51,238 bases of DNA from Patescibacteria group bacterium (GTDB taxonomy: Bacteria > Patescibacteriota > Minisyncoccia > Minisyncoccales > DG-74-3), in the NCBI GenBank assembly GCA_018813025.1, contig JAHJCL010000005.1:1-51238 (forward strand), given 5' to 3'. The notes below the pieces were generated by a model. The model was given only the letters and a program-made list of their open reading frames with translations. It had not been told where the DNA came from and made no database searches. Position numbers and translations under genes: made by a program. Numbering within the stretch: the first letter of the stretch is position 1; each line of letters starts with the position of its first letter. Shown here in pieces: positions 24,171 through 32,310 of the stretch.

Positions 24171-24171
24171 G

Positions 24172-24270
24172 TATAATAATAGAAACTCGCTCTTATTTTT
24201 TTAAGTCAAATTAAGGTAAAAATAGGTGTGGATAAAATAGTTTTTAGGGGTTGATTTACCTCTTTTTTTG
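24172..24270 (+). promoter_or_regulatory. Possible pheS promoter with leader attenuator
   Basis: TATAAT at 24172-24177 would start a leader of about 140 nt. It contains AGGGGT-TGATTT-ACCTCT followed by T7 (24246-24270), an intrinsic-terminator shape ahead of the pheS ATG. It may be an attenuator or simply another terminator for pyrE. No T-box consensus or Phe-rich leader peptide was found. Confidence 0.3.
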
Positions 24271-24324
24271 TTATAGAATTAATTAATTACAACAACATTA
24301 GACAAGATAAATAATATTATAAAA

Positions 24325-25467
24325 ATGCGAAAAAAAATTGTAATAAAAGATGAAAAAGAAGACGCTTTGATTGAAGAGTTGAGTAAAAGGAATGATATTA
24401 AGGCAGAAAGAGTCAAGAAATTATTGAACCTTCCGGACCTCACAAAAAAAGAAGGTTCTCCTGTAAAAATTTTATTTGATGAAATAATCAATTCCGAAAG
24501 ATTTAAAGATTTTGATTTGGTTGAATTTCCAAAAATTGTAACCGTTGAGCAATGCTTCGACCTTTTAAATATGCCAAAAGACCATCCGTCTAGGAAGGAA
24601 ACAGATACTTATTATTTAGACGCAACCCATATTCTTCGCACTCACACAACCGCCTTTTGGTCATTTTATCTAAAAGATAAAGAAGTTTTGGAAAAATTAG
24701 AAAAAGACGGAGAAATAATGGGACTCTCTCATGGCATTGTTTTTAGAAAAGATGAAATCGATAGAAGTCACTATCCGGCGTTTCACCAGATTGACGGTCT
24801 GTTAATTACAAAAAAGTCAAAAAAAATTATTACTCAGGAAGATCTAAAAGACGTACAAGTTGATTTGGCAAAAGTTATTTTTAATCCAGACTTCGAATGG
24901 AAATTTATTCCAGATGAATTTCCTTATACGGTGGAAAGCCTAGAAATGGATATTAAATTCAAAGGTGAGTGGATGGAAGTAAACGGAGCTGGTCTTGTCC
25001 ATCCTCAATGCCTTAGAAATTTTGGTTTGGATCCAGAAATTTACAATGGATGGGCATTTGGATTCGGTGATAGACTGGCGATGATAAAAATGGAAATTCC
25101 AGATATAAGAATTCTTTGGTCTAACGACCCAAGAATCACTTCGCAATTCAAAGACATCAACAGTAAATACAAAGAAGTAAGCAAATACCCTCCAATTTCA
25201 AGAGATATTTCTTTTATAATTGATAAAAATATAAACCTCAATAATTATTATGAAATCGTCAGGGATTTCGCGGAAAATTTGATAGAAGAAGTGAAGCTTA
25301 TAGACGGCTACGAAGACGAAAAGAAATTCGGAAAAGATAAAAAAAGCTACACATTTAGGATTGTTTATCGATCTCCTGAAAGAACGCTGACAAATGATGA
25401 AATAAATAAAATCCAAGAAAAAATAAGGATTGAAACAGAACAATATTTAGGGGCTGTTTTGCGCTAA
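24325..25467 (+). CDS. pheS: Single-chain phenylalanyl-tRNA synthetase (mitochondrial type)
   Basis: Charges tRNA-Phe. The first two thirds are a PheRS catalytic core: DHPSRKETDTYYLD, FHQIDGLLI, EVNGAGLVHPQCLRNFG and GWAFGFGDRLAMIKMEIPDIR. The last 95 residues or so are an FDX-ACB anticodon-binding domain (YPPISRDISFIID to RSPERTLTNDEINKIQEKI), which in ordinary bacteria sits at the end of the beta subunit. This core plus FDX-ACB layout in 380 residues is that of the monomeric mitochondrial enzyme, and no pheT follows. The B3/B4 editing domain would be absent. Symbol given by function; the family is distinct from bacterial alpha subunits. Confidence 0.88.
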   Translation: MRKKIVIKDEKEDALIEELSKRNDIKAERVKKLLNLPDLTKKEGSPVKILFDEIINSERFKDFDLVEFPKIVTVEQCFDLLNMPKDHPSRKETDTYYLDATHILRTHTTAFWSFYLKDKEVLEKLEKDGEIMGLSHGIVFRKDEIDRSHYPAFHQIDGLLITKKSKKIITQEDLKDVQVDLAKVIFNPDFEWKFIPDEFPYTVESLEMDIKFKGEWMEVNGAGLVHPQCLRNFGLDPEIYNGWAFGFGDRLAMIKMEIPDIRILWSNDPRITSQFKDINSKYKEVSKYPPISRDISFIIDKNINLNNYYEIVRDFAENLIEEVKLIDGYEDEKKFGKDKKSYTFRIVYRSPERTLTNDEINKIQEKIRIETEQYLGAVLR

Positions 25468-25496
25468 TATAACTCATAAAAAAAGTTTCCAAAAAT

Positions 25497-27488
25497 ATGC
25501 CAACAAAGAAAAAACCAATAGTTCAACCTCAAGAAAAAGAGAAAAAAATTAGCAAAAGTAAATCTGATTACGGAGCTAAAGACATTCTTATTTTAAAAGG
25601 ATTAGAACCAGTTCGTAAAAGACCAGCGATGTATATTGGTACCACAGGACCGGACGGACTTCATCATTTGGTCTACGAAATCATTAATAATAGCATTGAT
25701 GAAGCAATAGCTGGTTTTTGCGATGAAATTAAAGTAGAGTTTTTATCCAACAATCAAATTAGAGTTAGTGATAATGGTCGAGGTATTCCAATAGAAGTTC
25801 ATCCTGAAACAAAGAAATCAACACTTGAAACAATAATAACTACCCTGCATTCTGGAGGAAAGTTCGGAGGAAAGGCCTATCAGGTTTCCGGTGGATTGCA
25901 CGGAGTCGGGTTATCGGTTGTTTGCGCCCTGTCTAATTATATGAGAGTTGAGGTCTGTCGTGATGGCGGTAAGTTTGCCCAAGAATATTCCCGTGGCAAA
26001 GTAAAAACAAAAGTTAATAAAATCGGTTCAAGTAAAAAAACCGGAACGATGATTATTTTTGATCCGGATTCTGAGATCTTTCCAGACATCCATTTTGATT
26101 CTAAGAAAATATTGGAATACTTGAGGCAACAAGCTTATTTGACTAAGAGTGTTAAAATTATCGTTTCAGACAAAAGAGAAAAATTACCGGTTGGTTCCAT
26201 TAGAAATTATACTTTCTATTTTGAAGGGGGGATTGCTTCTTATGTTAAATATTTAACTAAAGGCAGAAAGCTTCGTCATGATAATATTTTTTATAGTTTT
26301 GCCCCCAAAAATGGAATTTTAGTGGAAACAGCTTTTTGTTATATCACTAACGAATATGAATTTCTAGAAGAATCTTTTGCTAATAATATTTTTACTAGAG
26401 AAGGCGGAACTCATTTAACCGGATTTAGAACAGCTTTAACTAGAAGTTTAAATGATTATGCCAGGAAAAACGGGTTTTTAAAGGAAAATGACACTAATCT
26501 TTCTGGACAAGATGTTCATGAAGGATTAACCGCAGTTATTTCTATTAAAGTCAAAGACCCTCAATTTGAAGGTCAAACTAAAGAAAAATTAGGTAACCCG
26601 GAGGCGCGGTTAGCGGTTGATTCAATTGTTTCAGAGAAATTAATTGATTTTCTGGAAAGAAATCCTTCTGACGCCAAGGCAATAATTGAGAACTGTGTTT
26701 TATCTCAAAAAGCCAGAGATGCAGCTAAGGCAGCCAGAGAAACAGTTTTGAGAAAGGGAATATTGGAAGGATTGTCTTTGCCTGGAAAATTAGCTGATTG
26801 TTCTTCTAAAGACCCGTCAAAGTCAGAAATTTTTATTGTTGAGGGAGATTCAGCCGGTGGTAGTGGAAAACAGGCCAGAGATAGAAGATTTCAAGCGATT
26901 TTACCATTGCGCGGAAAGATTTTAAATATTGAAAGAGCTCGTTTGGATAAAGTCTTAGCATCAAAAGAAATCAAAGCTTTGGTTATTGCTATGGGAACGT
27001 CAATCGGAGAAGATTTCAATATAGAAAAAGCCAGATACCATAGAATTATTATCATGACCGATAGTGATGTCGACGGTCAGCATATTACAACATTACTTTT
27101 AACGTTTTTTTATCGCTATTTTAAGCCAATTATTAATGCTGGTTATCTTTATATTGCCCAGTCTCCTTTATATAAAATTCAATTAGGTAAAAAGCTTGAA
27201 TATGCTTATAGTGAGGAAGAAAAAGCAAAAGTCTTGAAATCTATAGAAAAAGATAGTAAAACAGGGAGTAAGATAAATATGCAGCGTTATAAGGGTTTGG
27301 GAGAGATGAATCCAGAACAACTATGGGACACCACTATGAATCCTGCTACTAGAACTCTATTACGTGTTGACATTGAATCAGATCATCAGGCAGACAGGGT
27401 TTTCGATGTCTTAATGGGTAAAGAAGTCGCTCCTCGTAAAAGATTTATTCAAACTCACGCTAAAAAAGTAAAGAACCTGGATATTTAA
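25497..27488 (+). CDS. gyrB: DNA gyrase / topoisomerase IV subunit B
   Basis: ATPase subunit of a type IIA topoisomerase. GHKL motifs: EIINNSIDEAIAG, DNGRGIPIE, SGGLHGVGLSVVCALS. TOPRIM motifs: EGDSAGGSGKQARDRRFQAILPLRGKILN and MTDSDVDGQHI. The C-terminal KGLGEMNPEQLWDTTMNP is typical. It has 663 residues, the short GyrB type. GyrB is the likelier of the two, but ParE cannot be excluded without its partner. Confidence 0.93.
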   Translation: MPTKKKPIVQPQEKEKKISKSKSDYGAKDILILKGLEPVRKRPAMYIGTTGPDGLHHLVYEIINNSIDEAIAGFCDEIKVEFLSNNQIRVSDNGRGIPIEVHPETKKSTLETIITTLHSGGKFGGKAYQVSGGLHGVGLSVVCALSNYMRVEVCRDGGKFAQEYSRGKVKTKVNKIGSSKKTGTMIIFDPDSEIFPDIHFDSKKILEYLRQQAYLTKSVKIIVSDKREKLPVGSIRNYTFYFEGGIASYVKYLTKGRKLRHDNIFYSFAPKNGILVETAFCYITNEYEFLEESFANNIFTREGGTHLTGFRTALTRSLNDYARKNGFLKENDTNLSGQDVHEGLTAVISIKVKDPQFEGQTKEKLGNPEARLAVDSIVSEKLIDFLERNPSDAKAIIENCVLSQKARDAAKAARETVLRKGILEGLSLPGKLADCSSKDPSKSEIFIVEGDSAGGSGKQARDRRFQAILPLRGKILNIERARLDKVLASKEIKALVIAMGTSIGEDFNIEKARYHRIIIMTDSDVDGQHITTLLLTFFYRYFKPIINAGYLYIAQSPLYKIQLGKKLEYAYSEEEKAKVLKSIEKDSKTGSKINMQRYKGLGEMNPEQLWDTTMNPATRTLLRVDIESDHQADRVFDVLMGKEVAPRKRFIQTHAKKVKNLDI

Positions 27489-27509
27489 AAAAAGAATTAA
27501 TTAAATAAT

Positions 27510-27704
27510 ATGAAAAATATATTAATCGGCATAAAAGATTTTTTGAAAGAAGTAAGGTTGGAGTTAAAAAGAGTCAACTGGCCTAATAAAAAAGAAACAA
27601 TAAATTATACTTTAATAGTTATTGGGACTTTGACAGTTGTAGCGATGTATTTGGGAGCAATTGACTTTTTGTTCAGCCGGGGGTTAAATAAGCTTATACA
27701 ATAA
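27510..27704 (+). CDS. secE: Preprotein translocase subunit SecE
   Basis: A 64-residue single-span protein of the SecYEG channel: amphipathic FLKEVRLELKRVNWPNKKET, then one membrane helix (YTLIVIGTLTVVAMYLGAIDFLF). The VNWP signature is intact. It lies in the classical order secE-nusG-rplK. Confidence 0.94.
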   Translation: MKNILIGIKDFLKEVRLELKRVNWPNKKETINYTLIVIGTLTVVAMYLGAIDFLFSRGLNKLIQ

Positions 27705-27710
27705 ATAATT

Positions 27711-28256
27711 ATGGCCAAACAACAAGTTTCGCAAGAGAGAAATTGGTATGTTCTACACACTTATTCTGGTTACGAAGAAGCGGTGGCTAAAAACCTTAAA
27801 CAAAGGATTGAAAGTTTGGGTATGGAAGATAAGATTTTTAATGTTTTAGTTCCTAAAGAGAAGAAAATTAAAATCAAAAACAGTAAAAGGAAAGTAATAG
27901 AAGAAAAAATTTACCCTGGTTATGTTTTGGTTGAAATGATGGTAACTGATGATTCTTGGTATGTGGTTAGAAATACTCCTAATGTTACCGGATTTGTCGG
28001 AGCTGGAACGATGCCAATTCCTATTTCTAAAGAAGAGATTGACAACTTAAAAAAGAGAATGGGAATTGAAGCTCCTCAATATCAGATCGAAATTGAGGTC
28101 GGCGATCCAGTAAAAATTGTTGATGGACCGTTTAACGATTTTGATGGAAAGGTAGCTGGAATAGATGCTGAAAGAGGTAAGATCAAGGTATTAATTAATA
28201 TGTTCGGGAGAGATACTCCAGTTGAATTAGATTCACTTCAGATTAAAAAAATATAA
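27711..28256 (+). CDS. nusG: Transcription termination/antitermination factor NusG
   Basis: Binds RNA polymerase and couples it to the ribosome. The NGN domain starts RNWYVLHTYSGYEEAVAKNLKQRIE, continues with YPGYVLVEM and NTPNVTGFVG, and is followed by the KOW domain (VGDPVKIVDGPFNDFDGKV). It has 181 residues. The stop codon TAA is also the first three bases of the intergenic repeat at 28254. Confidence 0.96.
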   Translation: MAKQQVSQERNWYVLHTYSGYEEAVAKNLKQRIESLGMEDKIFNVLVPKEKKIKIKNSKRKVIEEKIYPGYVLVEMMVTDDSWYVVRNTPNVTGFVGAGTMPIPISKEEIDNLKKRMGIEAPQYQIEIEVGDPVKIVDGPFNDFDGKVAGIDAERGKIKVLINMFGRDTPVELDSLQIKKI

Positions 28257-28304
28257 GAACCTTTCACTTCGTTCAAGAACCTTGTTTTCTCACTACGTTC
28301 GAAA
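28254..28304 (+). repeat. AAGAACCTT repeat, forward copy at nusG stop
   Basis: TAAGAACCTTTCACTTCGTT followed by CAAGAACCTTGTTTTCTCACTACGTTCGAAA. Two units of AAGAACCTT(n)TCACTTCGTTC. The first TAA is the nusG stop codon. Related copies are at 45628 (reverse), 49257 and 51189. Confidence 0.85.
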
Positions 28305-28334
28305 ATGATAAATAATTAAAAACAACAAATTGTT

Positions 28335-28757
28335 ATGGTTAAAAAGATAATTGCTAATGTAAAAGTTCAAATTCCGGCAGCCAAAGCGACCCCAGCACCA
28401 CCAGTAGGTCCGGCTTTAGCTCAATTTGGATTAAATATCAGCGAGTTTTGTCAAAAATTCAATGATCTGACCAAGGGTCAAGAAGGAAAAATACCAGTTA
28501 AAATTACGGTCTTTGAAGACAGAACTTATGATTTTCAGATTAAACAACCAATGACTTCTCATATGATTAAGAAGATGCTTGGAATTGAAAAGGGTTCTGG
28601 AAAACAAAAGATAACCAAAGTTGGTAAAATTACCCAGGCTCAAATCAGGGAAATTGCTCAAAAGAAAATGGTTGATTTAAATACCACTAACGTTGAAGCA
28701 GCTATGAGAACCGTTGAGGGAACAGCCATAGCTATGGGTCTTGAGATAGAGAAATAA
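28335..28757 (+). CDS. rplK: Ribosomal protein L11 (uL11)
   Basis: A 140-residue protein of the GTPase-associated centre: KVQIPAAKATPAPPVGPALAQFGLNI, then the rRNA-binding C-terminal domain ending NTTNVEAAMRTVEGTAIAMGLEI. Normally rplA (L1) comes next; here a dCMP deaminase gene follows, so L1 is missing from its usual place. Confidence 0.96.
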   Translation: MVKKIIANVKVQIPAAKATPAPPVGPALAQFGLNISEFCQKFNDLTKGQEGKIPVKITVFEDRTYDFQIKQPMTSHMIKKMLGIEKGSGKQKITKVGKITQAQIREIAQKKMVDLNTTNVEAAMRTVEGTAIAMGLEIEK

Positions 28758-28789
28758 AATTAGAATAGTTATCAATTTTTTATAAAACA

Positions 28790-29284
28790 ATGGAAGAAAA
28801 AAAATATATACGTCCCACGTGGGATGAATATTTTCTAAATTTATTAGAACCGTTAGGCAGAAGAGGCACTTGCGATAGAGGTCGCAGTGCGGCGGTTATC
28901 GTGGGTTCAAGCAATACCATCTTGGCTACCGGTTATGTTGGCGCTCCACCGGGACAACCCCATTGCGATGAAGTTGGGCATATGATGAGAACAGTAATTG
29001 ACGAAAAAGGGAACGAGTCCCAGCATTGTGTAAGAACGCTTCATGCTGAAGAAAACGCAATTTTACAATGTGCTAAAGACGGTATAAAGATTGAGGACGC
29101 GACAATTTATTGCAAAATGGTTCCTTGCTACAATTGCGCTATGAGAATTGTGCGAGTCGGTATAAAAAAAGTTGTTGCGCAAAAAAGGTATCATGCCGAC
29201 GAATCGTCTTTAAATTTATTAAAGGATGCCGGAGTAGAATTGGTTGTTATTGATGATACGGTGGAAGAATATAAACAGCAATAA
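28790..29284 (+). CDS. dCMP deaminase
   Basis: Zinc enzyme that turns dCMP into dUMP, the substrate of thymidylate synthase. The catalytic HAEENAI and the zinc-binding PCYNCAMRI are both present; RPTWDEYFLNL at the start and the long GRRGTCDRGRSAAVIV lead are typical of the dCMP deaminase/ComEB group instead of tRNA or cytidine deaminases. It has 164 residues. It is the first gene of a thymidylate-making cluster. Confidence 0.88.
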   Translation: MEEKKYIRPTWDEYFLNLLEPLGRRGTCDRGRSAAVIVGSSNTILATGYVGAPPGQPHCDEVGHMMRTVIDEKGNESQHCVRTLHAEENAILQCAKDGIKIEDATIYCKMVPCYNCAMRIVRVGIKKVVAQKRYHADESSLNLLKDAGVELVVIDDTVEEYKQQ

Positions 29285-29293
29285 AATTTATAA

Positions 29294-29866
29294 ATGTCAA
29301 AAATAAGTTGTATAAAAAAAATCGTCGGTTTAACTGGAGAAATGGGGGCAGGTAAAGATGTTTTTTGTCAGTATGTTCAAAAAATATCTAACATGCCCCT
29401 TTTTTGTTTTAAATTTTCCGATTCCCTGTCGGAGGTTTTAAAGATTTTCTTTAATGACGTTACCAGAGAAGACCAGCAATGGCTAGGCATTAATTTAAGA
29501 GAAAGATTTGGTAAGGATATTTTAGCCAAAGCTATAAAAAAAAAGATTGACAGTGTTAATGAGGGATTAATTATATTAAACGGAATAAGATATATAGAAG
29601 AATTCGATATGATTAAAGAAGTTGGAGGCGACGTTATTTATATTACAGCTGACTCTAAAACCAGGTGGCAGAGATTACAGACTAGGGAAGAGAAAAAGGA
29701 CGACAATGTTTCTTATGAAAAATTTTTAGAATTAGATAAAGCATCGACCGAAATTTTAATTCCCGAAATGGGTAAGACAGCTGATTATAAAATTGAGAAT
29801 AGCGGTTCTTTAGATGATTTTTATAAAAAAATTGATAGCGTTTTGGCTAAAATCAATGAAAATTAG
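29294..29866 (+). CDS. P-loop nucleotide kinase-like protein
   Basis: A 190-residue P-loop protein: GLTGEMGAGKDVFCQYV (Walker A GEMGAGKD), then LNGIRYIEEFDMIKE and VIYITADSKTRWQRLQTRE, the layout of the dephospho-CoA kinase / deoxynucleotide kinase superfamily. Asp follows the P-loop Lys where Ser or Thr is usual, as in phage-type dNMP kinases. Given its place between dCMP deaminase and thymidylate synthase it may phosphorylate a deoxynucleotide; dephospho-CoA kinase is the main alternative. Confidence 0.65.
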   Translation: MSKISCIKKIVGLTGEMGAGKDVFCQYVQKISNMPLFCFKFSDSLSEVLKIFFNDVTREDQQWLGINLRERFGKDILAKAIKKKIDSVNEGLIILNGIRYIEEFDMIKEVGGDVIYITADSKTRWQRLQTREEKKDDNVSYEKFLELDKASTEILIPEMGKTADYKIENSGSLDDFYKKIDSVLAKINEN

Positions 29867-29903
29867 GGTTAAAAGTTAGAATAAATAGAAAAATAAAATT
29901 CTG

Positions 29904-29931
29904 GAACCTCGTCAATTTGACGGGATTTTTT
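29904..29931 (+). terminator. Terminator before the thymidylate synthase fusion
   Basis: CCTCGTCA-ATT-TGACGGG followed by ATTTTTTG. It separates the upstream kinase from the thyA-like gene. Confidence 0.75.
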
Positions 29932-29990
29932 GTTTCTGTTAGGGTGGGAATAAGATCTTTTATATAAAAATAAGGAAAGGTGATAAAGAA

Positions 29991-31652
29991 TTGAATGAAA
30001 TAATAAAATTACTGGAATCAGGAGTCAATTTGACTAAAGTTTTTCCAGAGCAGTTAGAGATCGCTAAAGGAAACATTGTCTTGCAAAGAGTTCTTCCAAA
30101 AACAGGTATGAAATTACCTTCAGTAGTTAAATTCGATAGAGAAAAACTGCACCAGTCGGGATGGCCAATCAATCCAGGTACCTATAAAGTCAGAGACCCA
30201 ATTAGCCCAGTAGCTGTGATTTGTCCGGCACAAGATTCTGTATTACAGGAGGTAGCCATTTATTATGGCGCAGCTATTTCAGGACCTTGCATTACGCCAG
30301 ATAGAGGGGTAGAGCTAGTAATTACTAACATTGTTTCTAACCCTAATATCCGCTTGATAATTCTAGCAGGCAAAGATAGTGGACATTTAGCCGGAGACGT
30401 AATCTACTGTGTCAACAAATACGGAGTGGATCTAAAGAAAAGAAGAGTTCTTAGGACAAAATCTCCTACAAATCCTTATCTGATGAATTTAAAAGATGAG
30501 GTTATAGCGAGATTCCAGCGACAAGTACAAGTGATCAATTTGCTTGGTGACTACAACGAAGAGGAGACTGAAAGAATAAAATTGGAGCTGGGCCTAGTTA
30601 TCAGATGTTGTTTGCAAGAGCCAGAGAATCCTATTAAACTAATCAACCATAATCTCGGCGACGAATTTTATTTATACGATCCTGGTACAGAAAACCTGGA
30701 ACCGATGATTGTTGATTTAAGCGTCACAGCGATAGGATCTTACTATGAAGGATATGACCGAGTAGGGACTACTATTCACGCTACAACAATAGCTGAAGCT
30801 TATCTGTCACTAATGTCTCATGTTATCAACAAAGGTTCATTTGGTATGCAGGAATCAACAAGGATGGCTTTGAGTGCATTAGCAACTCAGACAGTGATAC
30901 ACAATACAACAGAGAATTTAGTTCCTCCAGGTTGGAGACCTTCCGGTCGGACAACAACCGATAAAGAAGCAGAGGATTATCTCAAGAAGTATAGTGTTTG
31001 GGTTTATCTTTTTCCACTAAGTGATGTTCGCTACGATCCGGATGAGGAAATATTTGTTCCATATATACCGAAGCAAATGGACTATGTCTATGGAGGACGA
31101 CTAACAGCCTACTGGTATGAATTAGCAGATAAAGACGAACAAGAAGCAATCAAAGGTCTGGTAACTGAATTACATCAAAGATTCAGATATAAACTACCGA
31201 CTTTCGAAGATGTAGTCACTTTCTACGAAGAATTGGCCCAGATTCAACGGAAGAGTTTTAATCAACTCTACGATACCGCTAAAGCAGCTAAACTCTGTGT
31301 GAAAGAAGGATTCGGTAATTCCTATCGGCTCTATATGAGTCTGCAAACACCACCGATTGATATCAAAAAAGACCCAAGACGAGCGCATAATCCATGCTTT
31401 GCTTTATTCGAAGTTTACCCACGACGAATAGGTAATACTTGGCAGTTAGATACTTGCCTCTTCCTGAGAGCTCATGACATTCTAGCCTTTCCTGCTAATG
31501 CCAATGGAGGAATTATGATCCAAAAATTCCTTGCTTGGTATGCAGGAATATCTCCCGGGCTTTATGTCCACCACGCTGGCAGTATGGAAGTCTGCGACTA
31601 TCTGCTTCCAAAAGAAATATTAGCTGAACACTTTAGGTTAAGTAAACAATGA
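29991..31652 (+). CDS. MtrA-like / thymidylate synthase fusion protein
   Basis: A 553-residue two-part protein. Residues about 57-190 match MtrA, the corrinoid subunit of methanogen methyl-H4MPT:CoM methyltransferase: GWPINPGTYKVRDPISPVAV, AGKDSGHLAG with a His (132) where MtrA holds its cobalt-ligating His, and NIVSNPNIRLIIL. Residues about 245-540 look like thymidylate synthase: TTIAEAYLSLMSHVI, the catalytic Cys469 in AHNPCFALFEVY, FLRAHDILAFPANANGG and LYVHHAGSMEVCDYL. It starts at TTG with a strong AAGGAAAGGTG ribosome binding site. Domain calls are by eye. The ThyA half probably makes dTMP; whether the MtrA half binds a corrinoid or is a relic is open. Confidence 0.75.
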   Translation: MNEIIKLLESGVNLTKVFPEQLEIAKGNIVLQRVLPKTGMKLPSVVKFDREKLHQSGWPINPGTYKVRDPISPVAVICPAQDSVLQEVAIYYGAAISGPCITPDRGVELVITNIVSNPNIRLIILAGKDSGHLAGDVIYCVNKYGVDLKKRRVLRTKSPTNPYLMNLKDEVIARFQRQVQVINLLGDYNEEETERIKLELGLVIRCCLQEPENPIKLINHNLGDEFYLYDPGTENLEPMIVDLSVTAIGSYYEGYDRVGTTIHATTIAEAYLSLMSHVINKGSFGMQESTRMALSALATQTVIHNTTENLVPPGWRPSGRTTTDKEAEDYLKKYSVWVYLFPLSDVRYDPDEEIFVPYIPKQMDYVYGGRLTAYWYELADKDEQEAIKGLVTELHQRFRYKLPTFEDVVTFYEELAQIQRKSFNQLYDTAKAAKLCVKEGFGNSYRLYMSLQTPPIDIKKDPRRAHNPCFALFEVYPRRIGNTWQLDTCLFLRAHDILAFPANANGGIMIQKFLAWYAGISPGLYVHHAGSMEVCDYLLPKEILAEHFRLSKQ

Positions 31653-31678
31653 GCTTCTTTTTGAAGCTCTTTTTTATT
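31651..31678 (+). terminator. Terminator overlapping the stop of the thyA-like gene
   Basis: GAGCTTC-TTTTT-GAAGCTC followed by TTTTTTATTTTTT, beginning inside the TGA stop codon. Confidence 0.85.
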
Positions 31679-31691
31679 TTTTAAAATTTTG

Positions 31692-31697
31692 TATAAT
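31692..31697 (+). promoter_or_regulatory. -10 of tmk, probable leaderless start
   Basis: TATAAT ends 6 nt before the tmk ATG at 31704; the upstream terminator makes read-through unlikely to be the main source of mRNA. Confidence 0.55.
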
Positions 31698-31703
31698 AAA
31701 ACA

Positions 31704-32306
31704 ATGAAAAAAAATACTTATTCAGGGAAATTTATAGTTTTTGAAGGATTGGACGGTTCAGGGCAATCAACGCAATCAAATCTTCTTAGAAAATTTTTAT
31801 TAGAAAAAGGAAATAATGTGGTTTTGACGAAAGAACCGACATTTAATTCTCAAGCAGGAAAGAAAATCCGTCAAATATTAGATAAAAAAGAAAAAATATT
31901 TCCCCAAAAACTTCAAGAATTATTCGCTGAAGACAGAAAGGAACATCTTGAAAACATTGTTATCCCAGCTTTGCAAAAAGGAGAGGTGGTAATTTCTGAT
32001 AGATATTACTTTTCTTCTTTCGCTTATGGAATGTCAGATGGTTTGGATATAGATTGGTTGATTGAAACAAATAACAATTTTCTTTTACCGGATATAACTT
32101 TTTTACTTAAAGTTTCTCCTGATGTTTGCTTGGAAAGAATTCAAGGGAGGGGTAGTGAAAGAACTTTGTTTGAGGAAAAGAAGAAATTAGAAAAGGTTTG
32201 GAATTTTTATGCAGGATTGCCAAAACGATTTGAGAATATGTTTATCATTGATGGCCAGAAATCAATTGAGGAAGTTTTTGAAAGTGTTAAAAAGATATTA
32301 AATTAA
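31704..32306 (+). CDS. tmk: Thymidylate kinase
   Basis: Makes dTDP from dTMP. The track starts at TTG 31689, but that codon lies across the -10 element; ATG 31704 is the likely start (MKKNTYSGKFIVFEGLDGSG). The DRYYFSSFAYG motif, the TKEPT loop and ITFLLKVSPDVCLERI are typical. The P-loop is GLDGSGQST: the Walker A Lys is Gln, an unusual change. It has 200 residues. It completes dCMP deaminase, thymidylate synthase and kinase within 3.5 kb. Confidence 0.9.
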   Translation: MKKNTYSGKFIVFEGLDGSGQSTQSNLLRKFLLEKGNNVVLTKEPTFNSQAGKKIRQILDKKEKIFPQKLQELFAEDRKEHLENIVIPALQKGEVVISDRYYFSSFAYGMSDGLDIDWLIETNNNFLLPDITFLLKVSPDVCLERIQGRGSERTLFEEKKKLEKVWNFYAGLPKRFENMFIIDGQKSIEEVFESVKKILN

Positions 32307-32310
32307 TATT

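Noticed and set aside
31689-31703. TTG start for tmk
   Set aside because: The codons overlap the TATAAT element and the family start fits ATG 31704.
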